A DNA stretch of 6,438 bases from an uncultured Bacteroidota bacterium (lineage in GTDB: Bacteria; Bacteroidota; Bacteroidia; UBA7662): NCBI GenBank assembly GCA_903908015.1, contig CAIVQI010000208.1, forward strand, positions 1 to 6,438, given 5' to 3'. The translations under genes and the position numbers were made by a program. Shown here in pieces: positions 1-6,041 of this stretch (its first letter is position 1; every line of letters starts with the position of its first letter). The notes under the pieces were generated by a model. The model made no database searches, had not been told where the DNA came from, and saw only the letters and a program-made list of their open reading frames with translations.

Positions 1-2
1 GA

Positions 3-1655
3 ATCTACGCGAACCTTGATGAAGTAAGGAGGCAGGATCCAGCGCTTCCGCATGATTTAGAGGCGTTAAAATCGCGCCTTCCCTATTTCGGCGAATTGCT
101 GTTGGGTCATCTCCGATACGGCACACATGGCAAAAACAGCATTGAAACTTGCCACCCTTTTCTGCGCCAAAGCAATTGGCGTGCGCGGAATTTAGTGGTG
201 GCGGGTAACTTCAACATGACCAATACCCCTGAGTTGTTTGGTCGACTCGTGGGGCTCGGGCAGCACCCCAAGGAGCGGGCCGATACGGTGACAGTCATGG
301 AAAACATCGGGCATTTTTTAGACTTGGAGCACGAGGAACTGGGGCGCCAATTCGCGGCTGAATCGGACGATACGCTCTGGGTACAGTCGCAAATTGAGTC
401 GACCCTCGACTTGGCCAAAGTGCTCACCAAGGCTTCGCGGCATTGGGACGGTGGCTATGCCATGGCAGGCATGTTGGGGCATGGCGCCTCTTTTGTGCTG
501 CGCGACCCGGCGGGTATTCGTCCCGCTTATTTCTATGCTCATGAGGAGGTCGTGGCCGTGGCTTCCGAACGACCACCACTCTTCACGGCATTTGGTGCAC
601 AGCCAGGCGACGTACAAGAAGTGCCTCCCGGTCACGCCCTCATCATCGACCCCGATGGCTCCTTTGCGCTGCATCGAATCCACGCCTCAGAAGATGTTGA
701 GCGCCGCTCATGTAGTTTCGAACGCATCTATTTCTCGAGGGGTAATGACCCCGACATCTATGCTGAACGCAAAAAACTGGGGGCTTTTTTGGTACCTCGG
801 ATTTTGGAGCACATCAATTACGACTTTAAGAATACAGTATTCAGCTACATCCCCAATACCGCCGAGGTGGCTTTCTATGGGATGATGGAGGAGCTAAACC
901 GATATGTACAAGCCGATACGCTTAGGCTGTTGCGTGAACGGGGTACAGAAGCGAGTGAGGAAGAACGCTCGGAATGGGTGAACCGACGCGTTCGCATGGA
1001 AAAGGTTGCGATTAAAGATGCTAAGCTACGTACGTTCATCACCGACGGACAACAACGCGACGATCTGGTTGCCCATGTCTACGATACCACCTTGGGCATC
1101 ATCCAACCGGGTGTGGACACCTTGGTGGTGGTGGATGATTCTATTGTTCGGGGAACCACCCTGCGCCAGAGCATCATCCGAACGCTCGCGCGACTGCAGC
1201 CTAAACGCATGGTGATTGTGAGCTCGGCCCCCCAGATTCGATACCCCGACTGCTACGGCATCGACATGAGTCGACTGGGCGAGTTCATTGCCTTCCAGGC
1301 CGCCGTTTCGTTGCTCCTTGCACGCAATCAAGCCACATTACTGGAAGAAATCCAACAACGGTGCCAGGAGAGTTTGTCACGCCCCGAGTTGATTGCGGTG
1401 AACGAGGTATCCCGCATTTATGAAGGCCTGAGCAGAGCGGAACTCGAAGGTGAAATCGCTCGACTCATCACGCCGGCTGGTCTCGACATACCCGTGGATG
1501 TCATCTACCAAGACCTCGCCGATCTGCATAGGGCCTGTCCGGCACACCGAGGCGATTGGTATTTCAGCGGTCATTACCCCACACCTGGTGGGCATCGCGT
1601 AGCCCATCGCGCTTTTCTTCAATACATGTCCGGAGCCAACGGTCGCCCTTATTAG
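3..1655 (+). CDS. purF: Amidophosphoribosyltransferase (PurF-type), 5'-truncated by window edge
   Basis: The enzyme makes 5-phosphoribosylamine from PRPP and glutamine, the first committed step of purine synthesis, in the cytoplasm. The frame is open from position 3, with 550 residues visible. The N-terminus, including the catalytic Cys of the class II glutaminase domain, lies outside the window; I recall family members of about 630 residues. Glutaminase motifs seen are RYGTHG (114-131), CHPF (150-161), GNFNMTN (204-224, where most PurF proteins have NGN) and RDPAGIRP (501-524). The phosphoribosyltransferase half has CSFERIYFSRGND (711-749), the classic PRPP loop VVVDDSIVRGTT (1125-1160) and YPDCYGIDM (1242-1268). 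A C-terminal CPAHRGDWYF block starts at 1536. The divergent NFN and the C-terminal block match my memory of the Bacteroidota form. GC is about 55%. The gene ends in TAG, which also opens a small hairpin. The family assignment is secure; the purF symbol is slightly less so, because paralogues of this form may exist. Confidence 0.93.
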   Translation: MYANLDEVRRQDPALPHDLEALKSRLPYFGELLLGHLRYGTHGKNSIETCHPFLRQSNWRARNLVVAGNFNMTNTPELFGRLVGLGQHPKERADTVTVMENIGHFLDLEHEELGRQFAAESDDTLWVQSQIESTLDLAKVLTKASRHWDGGYAMAGMLGHGASFVLRDPAGIRPAYFYAHEEVVAVASERPPLFTAFGAQPGDVQEVPPGHALIIDPDGSFALHRIHASEDVERRSCSFERIYFSRGNDPDIYAERKKLGAFLVPRILEHINYDFKNTVFSYIPNTAEVAFYGMMEELNRYVQADTLRLLRERGTEASEEERSEWVNRRVRMEKVAIKDAKLRTFITDGQQRDDLVAHVYDTTLGIIQPGVDTLVVVDDSIVRGTTLRQSIIRTLARLQPKRMVIVSSAPQIRYPDCYGIDMSRLGEFIAFQAAVSLLLARNQATLLEEIQQRCQESLSRPELIAVNEVSRIYEGLSRAELEGEIARLITPAGLDIPVDVIYQDLADLHRACPAHRGDWYFSGHYPTPGGHRVAHRAFLQYMSGANGRPY

Positions 1656-1678
1656 AGTAGTGGATCAAACTCTATTTT
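1653..1678 (+). terminator. Weak candidate intrinsic terminator after purF
   Basis: TAGAGT (1653-1658, beginning at the stop codon) can pair with ACTCTA (1669-1674) around a 10-nt loop, followed directly by TTTT and, a little later, a T-rich run. The six-pair stem is AT-rich, so this is marginal. It fits the change of gene content and the promoter-like element just downstream. Confidence 0.35.
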
Positions 1679-1690
1679 CCCTTCGTTTTT

Positions 1691-1698
1691 TACATTTG
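1691..1698 (+). promoter_or_regulatory. Candidate Bacteroidota -7 element (TACATTTG) upstream of the HTH gene
   Basis: TACATTTG matches the Bacteroidota -7 consensus TAnnTTTG exactly. No clear TTTG -33 box is visible at the expected distance; the region there is only T-rich. If it is used, transcription would start near 1704 and give a leader of about 60 nt before the ATG at 1765. The site lies in the 109-nt gap after purF, where a new promoter would be expected. Confidence 0.4.
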
Positions 1699-1753
1699 TG
1701 TAACATTTTCGTGCCATTTATGCCAAGCTGAGCCCTGTTTTTTTAGGTGAAAT

Positions 1754-1778
1754 TTACCTGTAAAATGAAAATAGGTAA
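1754..1778. promoter_or_regulatory. Inverted repeat TTACCT-13-AGGTAA across the HTH start codon; possible operator
   Basis: TTACCT (1754-1759) and AGGTAA (1773-1778) are perfect inverted copies separated by 13 nt, with the ATG at 1765 between them. A further AGGT lies at 1745-1748, facing ACCT at 1756-1759. XRE-type repressors often bind such dyads near their own start, so self-repression is a reasonable guess. Six-base arms in AT-rich DNA can also arise by chance. Confidence 0.3.
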
Positions 1779-2142
1779 TTTCATTGATCAAATTAGGGAG
1801 AAGCGTGGGATGAGTAAGGCCGAGTTCGCGCGTCGACTTGAAGTGTCTAGGCCAACCCTCGATCGCATCTTAAAAGGCGGCAAATGCGATCTTCAACTGA
1901 TGCTCCGAATAGAAGAGATTCTCGATTATCCCATTACAAAAGACACCTACAAGATGAGCAAAGACGATCTTCATTACACTTCCAATTTAGTTCTGGAGCC
2001 CCAAAACGGTGATTCGACCTATGGGGAACTCATTATTGAACGACAAAAAAGAATTTTTTACCAGAAAAGATTTTACGAAAAAGTCGATGAGTTGGAAGCC
2101 TGTAAAAAAAGTCTCGAAAAGTTACTGAATAAACAGGCTTAG
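1765..2142 (+). CDS. Small XRE/Cro-type helix-turn-helix DNA-binding protein with C-terminal coiled coil
   Basis: This is a 125-residue protein. Residues about 4-54 form an HTH domain: FIDQIREKRGMSKAEFARRL, then the recognition helix around VSRPTLDRILKGG, then a helix ending IEEIL. The middle (about 55-85) is polar and unassigned. Residues about 86-123 are rich in K, E, R and L with heptad-like spacing (VDELEACKKSLEKLL), suggesting a dimerising coiled coil. I chose the ATG at 1765 over the in-frame GTG at 1747 because the HTH starts right after it. The GTG would add six residues that fit nothing. No Shine-Dalgarno sequence is seen. GC over 1801-2100 is about 43% by direct count, against about 55% in purF, so the gene may have been acquired. 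The downstream DUF5606 gene follows after 37 nt and could be cotranscribed. DNA binding is well supported; the target is unknown, and self-regulation is inferred from the overlapping inverted repeat. Confidence 0.85.
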   Translation: MKIGNFIDQIREKRGMSKAEFARRLEVSRPTLDRILKGGKCDLQLMLRIEEILDYPITKDTYKMSKDDLHYTSNLVLEPQNGDSTYGELIIERQKRIFYQKRFYEKVDELEACKKSLEKLLNKQA

Positions 2143-2148
2143 GTTGTT

Positions 2149-2173
2149 GGGGACGTATAGTTCCCTTATTATT
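2149..2173 (+). terminator. Weak hairpin between the HTH and DUF5606 genes
   Basis: GGGGAC (2149-2154) can pair with GTTCCC (2160-2165), including one G-U pair, around the loop GTATA, followed by TTATTATT. It could be a weak terminator or attenuator, or a leader structure for the DUF5606 gene, whose ATG is at 2180. The interrupted T-tract makes efficient termination doubtful. Confidence 0.25.
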
Positions 2174-2179
2174 GCAGGC

Positions 2180-2596
2180 ATGAACGTGAATTGGAAAAGT
2201 CTTGTACATATAGCTGGCAAGCACGGACTTTATCGGGTGTTGTCCACCTCTCGCTCAGGCTATTTTATGGAATCGCTCAATGAGCCCGGAAAGCGCATGT
2301 TTTTTTCGGCGTCGACACGGGTTGCAGCACTGGGTGACATTATGTTGTTGACCAAATCGGGTGAAACTTCCTTGTCGGAGACCTACATGAAGATGTGGGC
2401 TGATGGCTACGCTCCCAATCCCATCGATCCGCACCATGCCAACGAAGAGGAAATTCGAGAATTATTCGCACGCGTGGTTCCCGACTATGATGAGGCCCGG
2501 GTTTATCTCAGTGATATGCGCAAGATGCTGCGGTGGTATGAGTGGTTGCGACCATTAATGGCCGATGACAGCGCTGGAAACGAGCAGACGGACTGA
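2180..2596 (+). CDS. DUF5606 family protein, function unknown
   Basis: This is a 138-residue soluble protein with no signal peptide or membrane segment. It resembles the Bacteroidota DUF5606 family as I know it. An N-terminal small beta domain (WKSLVHIAGKHGLYRVLS, residues 5-22) is followed by a strand pair with YFMESLNEPGKRMFF (28-42), then VAALGDIMLLT (48-58). The C-terminal helical part carries the signature PDYDEARVYLSDMRKMLRWY (101-120). The family is usually close to this length. I chose the ATG at 2180 because homologues begin with an N-W/L-K-x-(I/L) stretch right after Met; an in-frame TTG at 2144 would add 12 poorly matching residues. GC looks close to 50%, nearer to purF than to the HTH gene. 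The gene ends 24 nt before a strong terminator. No biochemical role is known to me, and the neighbours do not suggest one. Confidence 0.85.
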   Translation: MNVNWKSLVHIAGKHGLYRVLSTSRSGYFMESLNEPGKRMFFSASTRVAALGDIMLLTKSGETSLSETYMKMWADGYAPNPIDPHHANEEEIRELFARVVPDYDEARVYLSDMRKMLRWYEWLRPLMADDSAGNEQTD

Positions 2597-2620
2597 AAAT
2601 CGCCCCGAATTGTTTTATAG

Positions 2621-2648
2621 AACTCTGCCAATGCAGAGTTGATTTTTT
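2621..2648 (+). terminator. Strong intrinsic terminator after DUF5606
   Basis: AACTCTGC (2621-2628) and GCAGAGTT (2633-2640) form a perfect 8-bp stem with the 4-nt loop CAAT. GA and six T residues (2643-2648) follow. The T-tract is on the + strand only. On the - strand the same hairpin is followed by CTATAAAA, so it would terminate the opposing operon less well, though it may still contribute. Confidence 0.85.
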
Positions 2649-2655
2649 GTATCAT

Positions 2656-2674
2656 AAAGTCAGCCGCTGATTTT
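2656..2674. terminator. Second, weaker hairpin between the convergent genes
   Basis: AAAGTCAG (2656-2663) pairs with CTGATTT (2667-2673) with one bulged G and a CCG loop. On the + strand TTCTCTT follows. On the - strand it lies just after the oxygenase stop and is preceded and followed by A/T runs. It may act as a backup terminator, mainly for the - strand gene, but the stem is short. Confidence 0.3.
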
Positions 2675-2677
2675 CTC

Positions 2678-3262
2678 TTAAATGGGGACAACGCGCGTGT
2701 CAAAAGCAATCGAATACCTTTTTTTCGCCGTTCGATCGCGTGTCACATAGTGCATGAGCCAAGACGGAAAAATGACTAATTTTTTATCTTGAGGATATAT
2801 TGTCATGCTATCAGAGGTATATGCATTCCAATGCTCAATAAGTTCTGGTACGTTTTTAAGCCGTGAAATGGGAGATGGACTCAAAATCTTTAAACCTCCG
2901 CATTCATCGGGGTCAGCTGTCATTTGGGTATCACTCAAATACAAACTTGCAGAAAAGAAGGACTCGGGATGCATATGGGGGGCGTCAACATGCAAATTGT
3001 TGCCCACATTCGACCAAAAGTGAGAAATTTCGAGCTGATAGGATTTTTTATAGCCCAATTCATAGAATACCTGATTGAATTTTCGGGTAACTTCTTCTTT
3101 CATCTGTTCAATCACTGGCGACACTACATTCAGACTCTCTTCGCGGCTTTGGTGATTGCGTTTCACTCGGGATTCGCCTTCATCGCATAGCTTTCTTAAC
3201 GCCTCACTATCAACGTGAACTGTTTCGACCGCTACGAATGAGGAAAAGGCAAATTGTATCAT
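2678..3262 (-). CDS. Putative 2OG-Fe(II) oxygenase (TIGR02466 / 2OG-FeII_Oxy_5 type)
   Basis: From the ATG at 3262 the protein has 194 residues, typical of this family of iron- and 2-oxoglutarate-dependent dioxygenases. The substrate is unknown. Features are LHVDAPHMHPESFFSASLYL (residues about 90-109), where the family has its HxHP...S iron-binding strand, then GGLKILSP (122-129), VIFPSWLMHYV (163-173) with the distal His, and KRYSIAFD (181-188) with the Arg expected to hold 2-oxoglutarate. The first metal ligands are probably within HMHP, although an HVD lies just before it. I prefer this start because homologues begin a few residues before an F-x-(T/S)-x-(I/V) strand, as in MIQFAFSSFV. A GTG at 3292 would add ten residues and overlap the upstream TGA by 4 nt (GTGA), so coupling from there is the alternative. 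GC over 2761-3060 is about 40%, against about 55% in the next gene, which suggests separate origin. No signal peptide is seen, so the protein is probably cytoplasmic. Confidence 0.82.
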   Translation of the reverse strand: MIQFAFSSFVAVETVHVDSEALRKLCDEGESRVKRNHQSREESLNVVSPVIEQMKEEVTRKFNQVFYELGYKKSYQLEISHFWSNVGNNLHVDAPHMHPESFFSASLYLSDTQMTADPDECGGLKILSPSPISRLKNVPELIEHWNAYTSDSMTIYPQDKKLVIFPSWLMHYVTRDRTAKKRYSIAFDTRVVPI

Positions 3263-3288
3263 CTTGCAATAATAAGGAATGGTTGATG

Positions 3289-4665
3289 TCACTCAGGCCG
3301 ATCGACCCCATATTTGTCGGAGAATTTCCTGTACAGCTCTTTTTGTTTATCACCCAAATTCATACGCCGGCCATCTACGAAAGCATGACTTAGTTTATTC
3401 CCCATGATTTCAAAGGCATCACCCTCCGACACGAACAAGGTAGCGGATTTTCCCACTTCCAGGCTGCCATACCGGGCATCAATCCCCGTAATGCGTGCGG
3501 CATCGAGGGTAAGCGCACGAACAGCCTCCTCATAGGGAAGACCGTATCCTATGGCTTGTCCGGCTTGAAAAACCTGCACCCTTTGCTCCCAGGCCCCATC
3601 GAGCGACAAACTAAATGGAATGCCGGCTGAGTCGAGGAGGTAGGGTAGGCGATAGCGGGCGTCGACACGATCGCCGCCACGATTAGGAAGGGACTGTGTA
3701 CGGCCCAATACCACCATCACCCCGCGGGATTTCAACTCGCCCAGCACTTCATCGGCCTCGGCTGCGCCAACCAATACTGGTTTGATGCCATATGAGGCAA
3801 AAAAATTAAGGGCATAAAGCATCCCCCGAGCCTCATCGACACGCACGTAGAGGCGCGCTTGTCCATTAAAAACGGGCCGCATAGACTCCAATACGAGGTT
3901 GACGTCGACGGCTGAGGCTGCATCACTGCCTTTTCGTACGTCTATTGGTTTCCGCGCCGTTGTGTAGGCGCGAGCGTCGTCGAACAGACGTGTAAGCCGC
4001 TCAAGGGTTTGTTGGGTCGACTTCAACTGCTCATCAGCGGGGGGGGCCCATGGCGCATCAAAAATCCTGAGTGAGGGCCAGTTGATGTACATGCCCTCAT
4101 CTGAAGCCACCGCTGCATCTTCCCAATTCCACGCATCCATCTGTACCACACTCGACCTGCCGCTCAGCAGTCCCCCTTGAGGCGCAATTTGCTGCAGTAA
4201 AACGCCGGTATTGCGGACCGTAGGGATAATACGAGAGTCTGTGTTATAGGCCATCAGCGCCCTAACGTTGGGGTTGATGGCGCCTGTTTCGGCATCATCG
4301 CGTGTTGCCCGAACAGCATCAATCTCGTTGAGGCCCAAAATACTGTTGAATGCGAAAAATCCGGGGTATACGTGTGACCCTGAGGCATCGATGACATCTG
4401 ATTGGGATGGGTCTATCCGGATTTCAGCACCCGTGCCCACATACTGAATGACCCCATCGGAAAATCCTATAACTCCGGGTGACAAAACACTGCCGTTGCC
4501 CAAATGCAAGGTAGCGCCCGTGATCCAAACAGCACGCTTTTGTGGGGGGCCTGGACTCGGAACAGATTCCTGGGCGGTAGCGGGACAAGCATAGGACAGT
4601 AGTCCGACAGCAAGCAGATAAAAAATATAAGGGGCCCTTATGGAATAAAATGGCTGGAAATTCAT
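3289..4665 (-). CDS. Secreted amidohydrolase-fold protein lacking the HxH metal motif
   Basis: This is a 458-residue protein with a signal peptide: hydrophobic YIFYLLAVGLLSYA (13-26) and likely cleavage after CPATA, before QES (A31). SYAC is a poor lipobox, so a soluble periplasmic protein is more likely than a lipoprotein. An N-terminal beta-sandwich strand set (AVWITGATLHLGNG, 45-58; GVIQYVGTG, 71-79) leads to VYPGFFAFNSILGLNEI (99-115). Active amidohydrolases have PGxIDxHxHxG here, so N107 and I109 replace both His. Next come NPNVRALMAYNTDSRIIPT (131-149) and PQGGLLSGRSSVVQMDAWNWED (162-183), both typical of a Bacteroidota group. The C-terminal return domain is RALTLDAARITGID and YGSLEVGKSATLFV (383-412). 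LSLDG (353-357) may keep the late Asp. The fold is clear, but catalysis is doubtful. I chose the ATG at 4665 because it places the signal peptide normally; a TTG at 4749 would add 28 residues. The gene lies 86 nt after the lipoprotein and 26 nt before the oxygenase ATG. Confidence 0.88.
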   Translation of the reverse strand: MNFQPFYSIRAPYIFYLLAVGLLSYACPATAQESVPSPGPPQKRAVWITGATLHLGNGSVLSPGVIGFSDGVIQYVGTGAEIRIDPSQSDVIDASGSHVYPGFFAFNSILGLNEIDAVRATRDDAETGAINPNVRALMAYNTDSRIIPTVRNTGVLLQQIAPQGGLLSGRSSVVQMDAWNWEDAAVASDEGMYINWPSLRIFDAPWAPPADEQLKSTQQTLERLTRLFDDARAYTTARKPIDVRKGSDAASAVDVNLVLESMRPVFNGQARLYVRVDEARGMLYALNFFASYGIKPVLVGAAEADEVLGELKSRGVMVVLGRTQSLPNRGGDRVDARYRLPYLLDSAGIPFSLSLDGAWEQRVQVFQAGQAIGYGLPYEEAVRALTLDAARITGIDARYGSLEVGKSATLFVSEGDAFEIMGNKLSHAFVDGRRMNLGDKQKELYRKFSDKYGVDRPE

Positions 4666-4704
4666 GGCGTTACATCTTGTAAAGGATAAAGGAGCAACAA
4701 GAAA

Positions 4705-4712
4705 CAAAAGTC
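4705..4712 (-). promoter_or_regulatory. Weak candidate -7 element in the lipoprotein-amidohydrolase gap
   Basis: On the - strand, GACTTTTG matches TAnnTTTG at five of six fixed positions, with TTTC 17 nt upstream in place of TTTG. It lies in the 86-nt gap before the amidohydrolase-like gene and would give a leader of roughly 30-35 nt. The gap also holds a TATTATTATTA run and an out-of-frame ATGTAA (4675-4670) just before the chosen start. This is suggestive only. Confidence 0.22.
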
Positions 4713-4751
4713 TTTTTAATAATAATACTGAAATCCTGTATGAAGACAACG

Positions 4752-6041
4752 TTAACGCTCCAGATCTGTGCTCAATTTGTAGCGCATGATCCGGCCGTTA
4801 CCCGTATCAGCCACATAAACCACCCTGCGAAAGTAGGCTACGCCGTTGGGGGATCGGAACTGAAATGGTCCCGAACCTCCACCGCCAAAAGAAGCAATGA
4901 TCTGTTTGGTGAGTCCACTCGCAGGAGGTGGATTAACCCCCTCAAAACCGAGGCGGGTAAACTGATAAAGTGAATCGCGCTCCCGGTCGACGATAAATAT
5001 GTAGCCTGTTTCATCGGGGGCCACGCACACATCCGACGGATAACCGAAGCGAAAGCTCTGATAGAGAAATCGCGAAGCCCGACTCGTATCGAAGTTCAAG
5101 AGGGTCCCATTTTCAAAGTAACTAATGCCATTCTCTGGACTTTCGCTTTGGCGAATCCAAAGGGCTTTGTACTCCGCAGCAGGCGCCGATTGAAGCATGA
5201 GGAAGTCCATTGAGTTACTCATCCCGAAGACCAATTGGGGAGGTGCCAAAAAACTGGCGAGTCCAGACAAATTCAAACCCGAACGTAGGCTCGACAAGGT
5301 AGGGTTGAGGTTGCGCATTGCTCCATTTTGGCTGCCATCGGGCCTATAAACCAAAAGGGCGTTATCTGGAAGGGCCAATGAGGTAAGAATATTGGTCGGA
5401 CCACGGCGTGCCAGATAAAAGCCGTTCTCGTGCGTAGTGGCAATACCGGTGAATTCAACTTGCTCATCGAAAAGTCCACGGAAAGCCGTATTGCTGCGTG
5501 AATTATCGTTGAAAGGATGAATCAGGGTATCGAGATAAGTATAAGAATTGGTGCCTGTTCCCTGAAGCACATAAACCGCTGGTAAATTGTATGTTTCACC
5601 TTGGACCGCCACATCAACTCTTCCTAGAACATACGTTCGAAGGCGACGGTCTTGGGTCATTTTGCTCGCACCCGTCACAGGAATAAACTGCTGTCGGTCG
5701 CCCTTCAAGTCTAATACCCACAAACCCTGCGAGGCTGCGCCGGAATCGACCACATACACCAACTCATCATAGCCCACAAAAACGTCCAGTGGTCGCTCGA
5801 AACCCGACCAAACAGGCAGAATGGGGACGTAGCCTACCACGCCACCGGTCAAACTTGGATCAATGGCGCCTTGTTTGAGTACGTCATTCACGGTTTCGTC
5901 GTCGCGACTACCAAAGAGGAAATCGCATCCCGTGTTCAAAAACAACAGCGAGCCCAGAAAAAGCCCCGAAAAAAGTTTGGATGAAAAGCGCCTGAAATGG
6001 TTGCGCTTTATAGAAACATATCGCAAAACAGCGGATTTCAT
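4752..6041 (-). CDS. NHL-repeat beta-propeller lipoprotein
   Basis: This is a 429-residue lipoprotein. Its signal has a long basic n-region (IKRNHFRRFSSK), a hydrophobic core (LFSGLFLGSLLFL) and NTGC with Cys39 as the likely lipid-bearing residue. An acidic SRDDE follows at 45-49, which may bear on surface export in Bacteroidota, but the position is not classic. NHL-like blades are visible at FERPLDVFVGYDELVYVVDS (81-100), FGYPSDVCVAPDETGYIFIV (332-351) with the next strand SLYQF, and FRSPNGVAYFRRVVYVADTG (395-414) followed by NGRIMRYK. FGGGGSGPF before the last blade is the typical inter-blade turn. The middle (about 105-300) is more divergent. NHL propellers usually bind proteins or ligands; no catalytic residues are evident. 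I chose the ATG at 6041 because the signal peptide starts there. Reading on to 6197 would overlap the barrel gene and add 52 meaningless residues. The 16-nt gap to the barrel gene's stop implies coupling, and the two proteins may interact. Confidence 0.85.
   Translation of the reverse strand: MKSAVLRYVSIKRNHFRRFSSKLFSGLFLGSLLFLNTGCDFLFGSRDDETVNDVLKQGAIDPSLTGGVVGYVPILPVWSGFERPLDVFVGYDELVYVVDSGAASQGLWVLDLKGDRQQFIPVTGASKMTQDRRLRTYVLGRVDVAVQGETYNLPAVYVLQGTGTNSYTYLDTLIHPFNDNSRSNTAFRGLFDEQVEFTGIATTHENGFYLARRGPTNILTSLALPDNALLVYRPDGSQNGAMRNLNPTLSSLRSGLNLSGLASFLAPPQLVFGMSNSMDFLMLQSAPAAEYKALWIRQSESPENGISYFENGTLLNFDTSRASRFLYQSFRFGYPSDVCVAPDETGYIFIVDRERDSLYQFTRLGFEGVNPPPASGLTKQIIASFGGGGSGPFQFRSPNGVAYFRRVVYVADTGNGRIMRYKLSTDLER

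Noticed and set aside
61..80. Inverted repeat AGGCG...CGCCT
   Set aside because: It lies inside the purF coding frame with a 9-nt loop and no T-tract, so it is probably chance.
394..885. 163-codon + strand frame inside purF
   Set aside because: It is an out-of-frame shadow of purF with low-complexity, Trp/Met/Cys-rich translation and no domain.
1764..2596. HTH plus DUF5606 as a toxin-antitoxin or phage repressor pair
   Set aside because: DUF5606 is a widespread family not known to me as a toxin, no phage or integrase genes are nearby, and the HTH gene shows no antitoxin signature beyond its small size.
2805..3190. Open + strand frames opposite the oxygenase gene
   Set aside because: They have no recognisable domain, overlap each other, and lie antisense to a gene with clear conserved motifs.
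3263..3292. GTG start of the oxygenase overlapping the upstream stop as GTGA
   Set aside because: It is possible as a coupled start, but the ATG at 3262 fits the usual family N-terminus better; kept as an alternative in the gene entry.
4666..4749. 28-residue N-terminal extension of the amidohydrolase-like protein from a TTG at 4749, with a hydrophobic stretch of its own
   Set aside because: The ATG at 4665 puts a normal signal peptide at the N-terminus; the extension needs a TTG start and would bury it behind a second hydrophobic segment.
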